Positions 1 to 6,965 of a stretch of 10,000 bases of DNA are shown in pieces. This DNA is from Candidatus Hydrogenedens sp. (GTDB lineage: Bacteria > Hydrogenedentota > Hydrogenedentia > Hydrogenedentales > Hydrogenedentaceae). The notes below the pieces were generated by a model that searched no databases, was not told the DNA's origin, and saw only the letters and a list, made by a program, of their open reading frames with translations. Location: assembly GCA_020216745.1 (NCBI GenBank), contig JAIWNQ010000218.1, positions 1 to 10,000 of the forward strand. The letters are read 5' to 3'. Position numbers and translations under genes: made by a program. Position 1 is the stretch's first letter, and the number at the start of each line of letters is the position of its first letter.

Positions 1-200
1 TTCTTTTGCTCGCCATTATCTTCTTTGACTGGTAATTCATCCCTCTTCTTTTCAACGTAATCCAGCAAACTACCCGCTTGTTCCTGAACATGTCGTATAT
101 CAAGTGTTATATGGGCTTCTATGGTATGTTTCGTTTGCAACACACAGTTAATACTTAATGCAATGCCTATCACTAACATAAGGATGATAACTTTTTTCAT
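1..200 (-). CDS. Small lipoprotein-like protein, YnbE-like candidate (partial, C-terminus outside window)
   Basis: The N-terminal 66 codons are visible and the frame stays open to the window edge. The protein starts with a short basic MKK, then a hydrophobic stretch (residues 4-17) ending in ALSINC, with Cys19 as a possible lipidated residue. After it come a beta-strand-like segment (HTIEAHITLDIR, about 25-36), an amphipathic helix-like stretch rich in Gln, Glu and Leu (about 37-55), and a charged tail. A small lipoprotein with a strand just after the Cys, encoded right after a YdbH-like gene, matches the enterobacterial ydbH-ynbE order, where YnbE is an outer-membrane lipoprotein partner of YdbH. 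It already exceeds YnbE (about 61 residues), so it may be a longer variant or carry a YdbL/DUF1318-like part. The -1 residue of the lipobox is Asn, which is atypical. The ATG at 200 is preferred because AAAGGG lies 9 nt upstream; an in-frame ATG at 218 has no ribosome binding site. The assignment rests on context and resemblance. Confidence 0.6.
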   Translation of the reverse strand, partial: MKKVIILMLVIGIALSINCVLQTKHTIEAHITLDIRHVQEQAGSLLDYVEKKRDELPVKEDNGEQK

Positions 201-246
201 ATCCTTCAACCCTTTCATTGTTATTACATTCTAAACTGCTTATTAA

Positions 247-276
247 ATAATAATCACAAAGAATATATTTAATCAA
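247..276 (-). promoter_or_regulatory. Possible sigma70-type promoter for the small lipoprotein gene
   Basis: Reading the minus strand, TTGATT (271-276) is followed after 18 bp by TATTAT (247-252). These match the -35 and -10 consensus at 4/6 and 5/6. The start of transcription would fall near 240, giving a leader of about 40 nt before the ATG at 200. The region is very AT-rich, so chance matches are likely. The long gap from the YdbH-like gene makes a separate promoter reasonable. Confidence 0.3.
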
Positions 277-310
277 GTTTTAACCTTTATAAATATTCCT
301 CTTTATTAAA

Positions 311-352
311 CGTAAAAAAATAAATTTTAATTCACTATTACGATAATGAATT
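311..352 (-). terminator. Weak hairpin with T-rich tail downstream of the YdbH-like gene
   Basis: AATTCA (329-334) pairs with TGAATT (347-352). Three further pairs (336-338 with 343-345) follow across a C/A mismatch, closing a 4-nt loop. In the minus direction the hairpin is followed by an A/T-rich stretch with a run of seven T (314-320 on the plus strand read as A), but the run is not immediately adjacent. The stem is AT-rich and weak. It could be an inefficient terminator or chance in AT-rich DNA. Confidence 0.25.
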
Positions 353-455
353 TTGAGGCAATCTTAATAGGTTTAGGAATGCTATCTTCGTAATAAAAGC
401 ACATTCCACTTTACTTCAATTCTTAAAATTGAGTTGATTTTAAAAGAGACCTTAT

Positions 456-3371
456 TTATTTTATTTCTATTTGGACATTAGAGGGTGTTGTAAGTAATGA
501 CCACAGCATTTTCCAATCCGCATTAATATAAAAAACAGGAGCAAGGTCTAAATTTGGGGTTGATAATAATAAAGAGATGGTCGCCTGATTGTCTTTAAAT
601 CCAATGTTTAACTCACCTTTATTAAATGATTTTGGGTCTTCTTGCCCCAGTAACTTTTCCAGTTGTTTCTGAACAATGCTTACATTTTGCAAGTAAAGAA
701 TTAATTGCATAAGCACATCACGATTTATCGTTAACCCTTGGGGACAGATTATATTTATATTTCCGTCTATTAATTCGCCACTTGTAAGGTTCATATTTAA
801 ATCAAATGTGCCATGTGCTATCCCTGTTAATTTAATCCATGGAGGTTGTAATTCTTCAGTAAATAAAGCCAAATCAATATTCTTAAAAAGCCCGTTTATT
901 TTTCCTATAAATCCTGTTTCATCCATATTGAGCGTCCCCTTTGCCTCAAAAGTGCCTCCCCAGATATGTCCAGTTACTTTATTTAATTCCATCTGAGGAG
1001 GATAAACATGCACCTTTATGTCATTTTCAATTTGTTTCAGCAATAGACGACTTATCCCAACTTGGTCAAGGGTTATATTTATGGGAATAGACGTTTCTCC
1101 AATATTTTCTGCCTGTCCTTGCGTTATAATGTTCTGGGCTTGTATGAACCATGAGGGTTGATTGTATTTCTCAATATTTAAATTCCAACTTACATTTCCC
1201 TTTGTTAAATGATTGTCAGTAAAACTTAAATCACTTATGTGAAAAGTGCATTTCCCTTTGCTCTCAGGGTCAATACCCAATTCATATAATTTACTAATAT
1301 CCCCATCAATAGAAAATTGAGAAAGGGATAAAGAGAATGGCTTCTCGTTTTGAGGGAAGTTAAATACACTTTTCTCAAGAATGGCAATTGTATTATTGTT
1401 AATACCTGCTTTCAATTGTTCAATAGTTATAGCATAATTTGAAAAGTCAATTAGTACCTCACCGTCTGCATAGAGGTTAGCCCCTTCTGGTAAGGCATAT
1501 CCTACAATCCCAACACCCTCTCCGTCACCTATTCCTTGCATCCGTATTTGCATCCCACCATCCCAGAACAGATTCCCTTGAAAATTAACTTTACCCATAA
1601 CGTCCATCGGCATAAATACCGACGAAATAGTCGAAAGATATATCTTTGTGTTGACTTTCCCTTCCAAAGATAAAGGGAACAGATGTAGTTTACATGGATC
1701 AAGTTTAAAATCTGTCGAATTCTCAGAGATGAGACTAAACTTCCCTTCCGCTACCTGCATATTTTTCAACACACCAACAAATGAATATTGAGAAGGAACA
1801 ATAGGTGGAAATTCCTCATCCTCTTTCTGTGGCTGGATAGTCCCATTAATATTTAGTTTTACATCTTCCCATATATTGCCATTCATATTAATGATGCAAT
1901 TACCTACTGCATTCTCCAAAGGTTTCACCATTAACGTTGGCAATAATTTAATAAAATATTTCATTGGAATGGTTTCTGTTTGTAAAGAAGAATGAAAATC
2001 CTGATATGGTAACCCTTCATAAGTAAAGTGGATAGGATGCTTTAAATAAAAGGCTGTGCCTTCCCATTTTATTTCAGGCTTGCCTGCAAAATTTAGTAAT
2101 ACCTGACTATCTAAAGTTATTTTTTGTTCTCCTGAAAAGGAACATTGTCCATTCATTGTTCCCTGAAGATTAAGTATATTTCCTGCCAATGCTGATGAAA
2201 CATTAATCTCAAATGGTGCTATTTGTTTAAGCATCAAAGTATCATACCAGTAAGGGGATATTTCCTGAATAAACGCGCTTCGTATCGGTTTTTTAGTAGC
2301 GAAGGAAAACTCAGTACGGTGTGACAGATATTCGTATTTCCATTGCATATTCCATTCTGGTTCCTCATATGTCGATAATTCAACGATAGTCGAACTTCCA
2401 TCCACTACGCTCTCGGAATGAATATTTAACGTAGTGCTGTATCTAAACCATGGCTTTGTTGTCTCACCAATTGTTAACGACTTGATATATACGTCCCCAT
2501 TTACTTCTTCGGGAAACCACATAAAATCGCTGTGTCGAAATGTCCCCTCAAGTTTTTTGACGTCTACTTTTTCCCAAAATAGAGGCATTCCAAGAATAGG
2601 CAAGGTTAAAACGGACAAAAAAAGGGAAGATTCCTCATCCAGAGACATTTGAACATTATTAAACTTCAATTGTTTGCCCAAACCGTCAGCACTAATATGG
2701 CTGGATATTAAAATATGTGGGTCAAACTGTATTAATGTGTTTAATTCATGGCATTTTGGTAATAATCGATAGTCGATATTAACCCTTCCTGAACGTTTCT
2801 CCTTTTTACCCTTATAGGTAATATCTAAAGTAGAAGTTTCCCCAACAAGACTCGCAGACATTCTTTGCCTATCTGCTTCTAATCTCAGTCCTTCTAATGC
2901 CAATTCATCCCCGTTCTTGGAAATATAAATGTCAATATTTTTTACACCGAGATTTATAGGAAACATCTTTATATATTCATTAATATCCTTCTCCCAATCA
3001 CGGATGGTACTACCCTGATTAGTATTAATGCTATTACCTTTCTCCATTTGTATTTTAGCAGAAATTGTGCAATTATCTATAGATACAATGTAGTCCCAAA
3101 AACCTCGTTGGAAAAACTGGATATGAACATCATCAAGTTCTATTCCGAAATGATAGGGAGTACTATCAAGCACTACATTCTTAAATCTAATTCCAGACTG
3201 AATAGAAAGCCCTGTTAATTTAATTGTTACATTTGAACCAATCTTAAATGTTAGAGACTCTTTTACTTGAAAGACGAGCCATATTCCTGAGAAAACGGAG
3301 AGTATGAATAATATACATAAGACAAGGAAGAATACCGTGTATTTTAAAATTTGCCTGATTTTTTTTCTCAC
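456..3371 (-). CDS. YdbH-like / AsmA-family intermembrane transport protein
   Basis: This 971-residue protein has a basic N-terminus (MRKKIRQILK), one membrane segment at about residues 10-36, and then a long periplasmic-type region made almost wholly of alternating beta-strand patterns. Such strand-rich repeats suggest a YdbH/AsmA-like beta-groove protein. The C-terminal part has a GGTFEAKGTLNM segment (GG plus strand) and a terminal strand region resembling the YdbH family (once named the dicarboxylate transport domain). In E. coli, YdbH works redundantly with TamB and YhdP in moving phospholipids to the outer membrane; its length (about 880) is similar to this one. The start is GTG (3369-3371) with AAAGGAA 5 nt upstream. 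The gene is divergent from the kinase and precedes a YnbE-like lipoprotein gene. Family-level placement is fairly firm. The exact subfamily is inferred from length, anchor, strand pattern and neighbour, and TamB- or DUF3971-like alternatives remain possible. Confidence 0.75.
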   Translation of the reverse strand: MRKKIRQILKYTVFFLVLCILFILSVFSGIWLVFQVKESLTFKIGSNVTIKLTGLSIQSGIRFKNVVLDSTPYHFGIELDDVHIQFFQRGFWDYIVSIDNCTISAKIQMEKGNSINTNQGSTIRDWEKDINEYIKMFPINLGVKNIDIYISKNGDELALEGLRLEADRQRMSASLVGETSTLDITYKGKKEKRSGRVNIDYRLLPKCHELNTLIQFDPHILISSHISADGLGKQLKFNNVQMSLDEESSLFLSVLTLPILGMPLFWEKVDVKKLEGTFRHSDFMWFPEEVNGDVYIKSLTIGETTKPWFRYSTTLNIHSESVVDGSSTIVELSTYEEPEWNMQWKYEYLSHRTEFSFATKKPIRSAFIQEISPYWYDTLMLKQIAPFEINVSSALAGNILNLQGTMNGQCSFSGEQKITLDSQVLLNFAGKPEIKWEGTAFYLKHPIHFTYEGLPYQDFHSSLQTETIPMKYFIKLLPTLMVKPLENAVGNCIINMNGNIWEDVKLNINGTIQPQKEDEEFPPIVPSQYSFVGVLKNMQVAEGKFSLISENSTDFKLDPCKLHLFPLSLEGKVNTKIYLSTISSVFMPMDVMGKVNFQGNLFWDGGMQIRMQGIGDGEGVGIVGYALPEGANLYADGEVLIDFSNYAITIEQLKAGINNNTIAILEKSVFNFPQNEKPFSLSLSQFSIDGDISKLYELGIDPESKGKCTFHISDLSFTDNHLTKGNVSWNLNIEKYNQPSWFIQAQNIITQGQAENIGETSIPINITLDQVGISRLLLKQIENDIKVHVYPPQMELNKVTGHIWGGTFEAKGTLNMDETGFIGKINGLFKNIDLALFTEELQPPWIKLTGIAHGTFDLNMNLTSGELIDGNINIICPQGLTINRDVLMQLILYLQNVSIVQKQLEKLLGQEDPKSFNKGELNIGFKDNQATISLLLSTPNLDLAPVFYINADWKMLWSLLTTPSNVQIEIK

Positions 3372-3376
3372 AGGAG

Positions 3377-3383
3377 TTCCTTT
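3377..3383 (-). promoter_or_regulatory. Ribosome binding site supporting a GTG start
   Basis: AAAGGAA on the minus strand lies 5 nt before the GTG at 3369-3371. It supports the non-ATG start of the YdbH-like protein, because the basic and hydrophobic anchor follows at once. It overlaps the predicted -35 box of the divergent kinase promoter (3382-3387). Confidence 0.65.
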
Positions 3384-3410
3384 TACAATATATATTTAGA
3401 TTATTATAAC
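3382..3410 (+). promoter_or_regulatory. Predicted sigma70-type promoter of the hybrid kinase gene
   Basis: TTTACA (3382-3387) and TATAAC (3405-3410) are separated by exactly 17 bp, with 5/6 matches to each consensus box. Transcription would start near 3417, leaving about 20 nt before the ATG at 3437. No clear Shine-Dalgarno sequence precedes that ATG, so translation may be weak or depend on an unstructured AT-rich leader. Confidence 0.5.
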
Positions 3411-3430
3411 TAAATTAATTATGGCTACAA
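3403..3430 (-). promoter_or_regulatory. Predicted sigma70-type promoter of the YdbH-like gene
   Basis: On the minus strand a perfect TATAAT lies at 3403-3408, 16 bp downstream of TTGTAG (3425-3430), a poor -35 box (3/6). The start of transcription would be near 3396, about 25 nt before the GTG. The -10 box overlaps the -10 box of the divergent kinase promoter by four bases, so the two promoters could not be occupied at once. Confidence 0.45.
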
Positions 3431-3436
3431 GACATT

Positions 3437-5935
3437 ATGAAAAAGAAGTTGAAATCAGTTGATAAAGTTGAGAACGACTCCAACAACCATAGTGAAGACA
3501 CAGATGAGATATCTGAAAGAGAATTAGATACTGTTTCTGATATATCCAAACTTTACCGTGTACTACTTATTCAGCCACACAAAGGAGTGAGTTCCTCTCT
3601 ATATCAAATAATATTGGAACATCTTCCAGAATGTCATATCGACTGTGCGTCATCATTAAAAGACGCAATGGACTATGTAAAGGTTTTAGTCCCAGACTGT
3701 ATAATCCTTGATATCGCCCTCGGAAATGAAGTCTGCCTAACATTATGCCGACATTGGAAAACAACGATTAAAACAAGCAAAACTCCCATTCTCCTTGTCA
3801 TCAATAATGATATTGCAACCCAGCGACGTTGGGAATATTTAGCCGCTGGTGTGGACGATTTTCTTGTTTTCCCTTGCGATATTACAGAACTCATTACTCG
3901 TGTTCGTATCTTACTAAAGATAAAACAGACCGAAGTGGTATTATGGGATACAAGCCGCAAATTAATGAATTTAGCAGAGGAACGTTCTCGTGCATTATTT
4001 GTTTACGACGAATTAAATCGCTTCTTATTAGATAACTGTAGCAATCCTATCCTGATATTTGAACTTAACAAAAATATTGAGGATAGCCGTTTTCTCAATG
4101 GTAATTCGATAGTGTATAGAATGACAGGATATACCAAAGACGAATTCCTACAACTCCGTCTTCGTGATATCATCCCCAAAAACAGAATGGAAGGGGTACA
4201 GGGTAGGATAGAAAGTATCATCCAGCATCAACAAGTTTCATTCGAAACGGTGATATTAGCCAAGGATGGTCGTCAAATCCCGATTTATGTGCAAGCGCGA
4301 GTCTTTGATACTGATAATCAGCCCTGCATTATTGCCATTGGCCAACCTTTAGAAGATACCCAGAGTATTACCTCTGAACGACTTTCCGAAAGTATTTCTC
4401 GTTACCGCATTTTAGCTGCACAAACAGGGATGATGATTTATGATTGCAACCTTCAGACAGGCAAAATTAAGTGGGGTGGTGCGGTAACACAAGTCACAGG
4501 CTACCTCCCACGTGAATTAGACATGATAGATTTTCAACGTTGGGTTGACCACATTCATCCAGAGGATTTACCCCGTGTTCAGGCTCATATTGCAATTGCA
4601 CGGGAAGAAGTAGGCAAGTTCCGAATCGAGTATCGGCTTATGCATAAAAGTGGTGAATATCGATACATTGAAAATCAAGGAGTAGTTTTGCCAGACGCAA
4701 ATGGTGAGGCTTACCGTATCTTAGGGTCGATAAAGGATATTACAGCCCAAAAACAAGAAGAAGAAGAGCGACGTCGTGCCGAACAACAGATTCAACATTC
4801 CCAGCGATTGGAGAGCCTCGGTGTTCTGGCGGGTGGGATTGCTCATGACTTTAATAACCTACTTGCAGTGATTATCGGACTAACCGATATGGCACTAAAT
4901 GAAGTCCCTAAAAAGACACCCCTTCATGATGATTTAAAGGAAGTATTACAAGCGGCTCATCGTGCCAAAGACCTCGTAAAACAAATTTTAACATTTAGCC
5001 GTCAAACAGGTGAAGAACGGTCACCGTTATACCTTCATGTAATCTCCCGAGAAGCACTGAAACTATTACGAGCAACAACTCCACCAAGCATCGAAATCAT
5101 TGATAATATTGACGTCCATTCGGGTGCTATCATGGGAAATCCAGCACAGATTCATCAAGTTGTGATGAATTACTGCACAAATGCAATTCAAGCCATGCCA
5201 AAAGGAGGCAAACTGGAAGTAGATATACGAGATGTGGTGCTGGATAATAGTGCCTCCAGTATCCATCCCAAATTGAAGCCTGGCACGTATGTTAAATTAA
5301 CAGTTCGCGACAATGGTCATGGTATGGAACCCCAAATCTTAGAACGCATCTTCGACCCATTTTTTACTACAAAAAAACCGGGCGAGGGAACAGGCATGGG
5401 ATTGGCAGTTGTTCATGGCATTGTCTCTGCTCATGGAGGGGCTATTATTGTGGAAAGCAAACCGGGCATGGGCTCTACTTTTTATACCTACTTCCCCAGA
5501 ATTGACCATCCAATTGTTTCCGAACAAAAGTCAGATGAGGAACCTCTCGAAGGGCATGAGCGAATACTTTTTGTCGATGATGAGGAATCGGTATGTAAAT
5601 TAGGGAAGCGTGTCCTGACTCAATGGGGTTATGAAGTCGAAGCATGTCAGAATCCCTTATCTGCTTTAGCCATCTTTACACAAGCCCCAGACCGATTTGA
5701 CCTTGTTGTTACAGACCAAGCCATGCCGAAAATGTCTGGTGAAGTTCTGGCTCGATGGGTTAAGGAACTTCGACCTGAAATACCTGTGATTTTATTTACA
5801 GGTTTTAGCGGTGAACTTTCTCCCGATGAATTAAAGCGGTTAGGTATTGATGAAATCGTTATGAAACCCATTGTTGCCCGTGACCTTGCTCAACGTATCC
5901 GAAAAGTACTCGACCAGCAAAAGAAAAAATCATAG
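3437..5935 (+). CDS. Cytosolic hybrid sensor histidine kinase, REC-PAS-PAS-HisKA-HATPase-REC
   Basis: 832 residues with no membrane segment. In order: an acidic N-terminal linker (1-38); a receiver-like domain (about 40-162); a PAS domain (about 190-308); a second PAS with a PAC-type end, FRIEYRLMHKSGEYRYI (about 322-438); a charged coiled-coil linker (436-457); a dimerisation and phosphoacceptor domain with His470 in GGIAHDFNNLL; and a catalytic ATPase with N box (Asn578, Asn582), G1 DNGHGM (625-630), F box (638-646) and G2 GTGMGL (651-656). A C-terminal receiver (about 708-828) has Asp714/Asp715, phosphoacceptor Asp760, Thr788 and Lys810-Pro811. The kinase and C-terminal receiver look fully functional. 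The first receiver keeps Asp92 but lacks the acidic pair and the Lys. Signal input is probably soluble, via the PAS domains. No response regulator gene is adjacent, so the output partner is unknown. The start is ATG with no obvious Shine-Dalgarno; a stop codon at 3416-3418 limits any in-frame extension. Confidence 0.93.
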   Translation: MKKKLKSVDKVENDSNNHSEDTDEISERELDTVSDISKLYRVLLIQPHKGVSSSLYQIILEHLPECHIDCASSLKDAMDYVKVLVPDCIILDIALGNEVCLTLCRHWKTTIKTSKTPILLVINNDIATQRRWEYLAAGVDDFLVFPCDITELITRVRILLKIKQTEVVLWDTSRKLMNLAEERSRALFVYDELNRFLLDNCSNPILIFELNKNIEDSRFLNGNSIVYRMTGYTKDEFLQLRLRDIIPKNRMEGVQGRIESIIQHQQVSFETVILAKDGRQIPIYVQARVFDTDNQPCIIAIGQPLEDTQSITSERLSESISRYRILAAQTGMMIYDCNLQTGKIKWGGAVTQVTGYLPRELDMIDFQRWVDHIHPEDLPRVQAHIAIAREEVGKFRIEYRLMHKSGEYRYIENQGVVLPDANGEAYRILGSIKDITAQKQEEEERRRAEQQIQHSQRLESLGVLAGGIAHDFNNLLAVIIGLTDMALNEVPKKTPLHDDLKEVLQAAHRAKDLVKQILTFSRQTGEERSPLYLHVISREALKLLRATTPPSIEIIDNIDVHSGAIMGNPAQIHQVVMNYCTNAIQAMPKGGKLEVDIRDVVLDNSASSIHPKLKPGTYVKLTVRDNGHGMEPQILERIFDPFFTTKKPGEGTGMGLAVVHGIVSAHGGAIIVESKPGMGSTFYTYFPRIDHPIVSEQKSDEEPLEGHERILFVDDEESVCKLGKRVLTQWGYEVEACQNPLSALAIFTQAPDRFDLVVTDQAMPKMSGEVLARWVKELRPEIPVILFTGFSGELSPDELKRLGIDEIVMKPIVARDLAQRIRKVLDQQKKKS

Positions 5936-5954
5936 ACATTCTATCTCTCTATAA

Positions 5955-5995
5955 CTTTCCTATGTTTGTTCAAATGTATTTCTACACATAGAAAG
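5955..5995. terminator. Long-loop hairpin between convergent genes
   Basis: CTTTC-TATGT (5955-5959, 5961-5965) pairs with ACATA-GAAAG (5986-5995) as a 10-bp stem with one bulged C (5960) and a 20-nt loop. It begins 19 nt after the kinase stop codon and lies in the 94-bp convergent gap. No strong T-run follows directly in either direction, so it may act as an RNA end-stabilising or weak termination structure. Confidence 0.3.
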
Positions 5996-6003
5996 ATTAA
6001 ACG

Positions 6004-6031
6004 TTTGTTTTGACCATAACAAATAATTTTT
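6004..6031 (+). terminator. Weak intrinsic terminator candidate for the kinase gene
   Basis: TTTGTT (6004-6009) pairs with AACAAA (6018-6023) around an 8-nt loop, followed on the plus strand by TAATTTTT (6024-6031). It has the form of a Rho-independent terminator but the stem is short and nearly all A/T. It runs into the stop codon of the convergent DUF89 gene. Confidence 0.3.
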
Positions 6032-6905
6032 AATGATGGTTAGCACGTTGTTTCCGCGGTGAAAGAAAACCAATTTCCCCTTCTTTAACGCCCATGTGTT
6101 CTGCCACTACAGAACATTTGGCTTTAAGCAATAAATAAACATTGCCAGGATAGTCGTCAAGCGTTTCATAATTCCCTTGCCCTTTGCCGATAATGATGTC
6201 TGCTTCTTCCATTCGTTTTCGCAAATCTGATGAAAGTTGTCGCCATGGAGCACCAATCCAACCCCGTTCCATAGGTATCACATTACATACCTTGTCTAAA
6301 CCTACTGTAATAGCGTCTTCCATACAGGCATCGTTAATGATTGGTGTGCCCTTTACCACAGCCGTTACCTCGACATACTTTTGCAGTTCTTCAATAAGGA
6401 TCTTATCAAATACAATTTCCCCAGCATTATCCAAGAAAAACAGCAATTGTTTTGCTGTTCTCAAATCTTTCTGAAATTGCTCAAAATGATTTACCGCAAA
6501 ATGTAATGTTAGGGCTTGTTCAATCGCTGTATGAATATCAATATCCTCTGTTTTTAAGATGCCCAAGTCAATAATGTTTCCAGCAGCGGAAAGAAGTAGG
6601 GCAGTTAACAAAGGATTCTCGCTATGGTCACGAATACCTCGCAATTCTTCTTCTACACTCATTGCCAATTCATTCTGCTGTCTCTTTTCTTCTAAATATG
6701 GGTCAGATTTACCAGACAGTTTTGCAGTTATTTCATATATAAACTGAGATAGTTCTGCTGGTGATAATGACATGTCCATGTTCTGCAGTTCAGCACCAAC
6801 AGAAATAAGGATTTGACGTTGTATTTCTGGGTCAGATGTCGCTATTTTCGCAGAACGATACGCCTGACGAATAAAACAAACAAGACAATCAAGTGTAACC
6901 TTCAT
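6030..6905 (-). CDS. DUF89 / ARMT1-like metal-dependent damage-control phosphatase
   Basis: This 291-residue protein opens with a Cys pair (Cys7, Cys10 in DCLVCFIRQA), typical of the stand-alone prokaryotic DUF89 subfamily. A helical N-terminal region follows (about 15-145), including GNIIDLG (109-115). Next come the family's active-site motifs: DNAGE (159-163), KGTPIINDA (185-193) and GKGQGNYE (240-247). In the family, Asp159, Asn160 and Asp192 would bind the metal. Known DUF89 enzymes are metal-dependent phosphatases on damaged or excess phosphometabolites such as sugar phosphates and phosphopantetheine forms. The substrate of this bacterial subfamily is not established. The length fits the stand-alone class, and the ATG has AAAGGAG 7 nt upstream. 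It is the last gene of an apparent operon, 56 bp after lolD, and converges with the kinase gene. Its link to lipoprotein export is unexplained. Confidence 0.85.
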   Translation of the reverse strand: MKVTLDCLVCFIRQAYRSAKIATSDPEIQRQILISVGAELQNMDMSLSPAELSQFIYEITAKLSGKSDPYLEEKRQQNELAMSVEEELRGIRDHSENPLLTALLLSAAGNIIDLGILKTEDIDIHTAIEQALTLHFAVNHFEQFQKDLRTAKQLLFFLDNAGEIVFDKILIEELQKYVEVTAVVKGTPIINDACMEDAITVGLDKVCNVIPMERGWIGAPWRQLSSDLRKRMEEADIIIGKGQGNYETLDDYPGNVYLLLKAKCSVVAEHMGVKEGEIGFLSPRKQRANHH

Positions 6906-6912
6906 GAAAAAA

Positions 6913-6919
6913 CTCCTTT
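6913..6919 (-). promoter_or_regulatory. Strong ribosome binding site of the DUF89 gene
   Basis: AAAGGAG on the minus strand lies 7 nt upstream of the ATG at 6903-6905. This is the best Shine-Dalgarno match in the window and fixes the start. It suggests the DUF89 gene is translated independently of lolD even if it shares the transcript. Confidence 0.7.
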
Positions 6920-6947
6920 ATCGCATTGTAAGATATGTCGGGTGAGT

Positions 6948-6965
6948 CAGACTTACCAGACTTAC
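6948..6965. repeat. Perfect tandem 9-bp repeat at the lolD stop codon
   Basis: CAGACTTAC occurs twice head to tail (6948-6956 and 6957-6965). The lolD stop codon (plus-strand TTA at 6962-6964) lies inside the right-hand copy, and the left-hand copy is in the gap before the DUF89 gene. It looks like a simple local duplication. An effect on readthrough or RNA structure is possible but not shown. Confidence 0.6.

Larger units (their letters stand above)
219..455. other. AT-rich intergenic gap between the YdbH-like and lipoprotein-like genes
   Basis: No open frame of convincing length, no tRNA-like fold and no long repeat was seen here. The gap holds a candidate promoter (247-276), an imperfect hairpin (329-352) and a weak 6-bp inverted repeat, TCAATT/AATTGA, at 416-421 and 427-432. 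It is long for an operon-internal gap, so the two minus-strand genes may be transcribed separately or the upstream transcript may be attenuated here. Confidence 0.5.

Noticed and set aside
416..432. TCAATT/AATTGA inverted repeat as terminator of the YdbH-like gene
   Set aside because: The stem is only six mostly A/T pairs with no T-run after it on the minus strand; too weak to call.
3421..3462. Thirteen-codon upstream ORF (ATG at 3421) overlapping the kinase start in another frame
   Set aside because: It has no ribosome binding site, would start only about 4 nt after the predicted transcription start, and encodes no recognisable leader peptide. Chance ATG in AT-rich DNA is the simpler reading.
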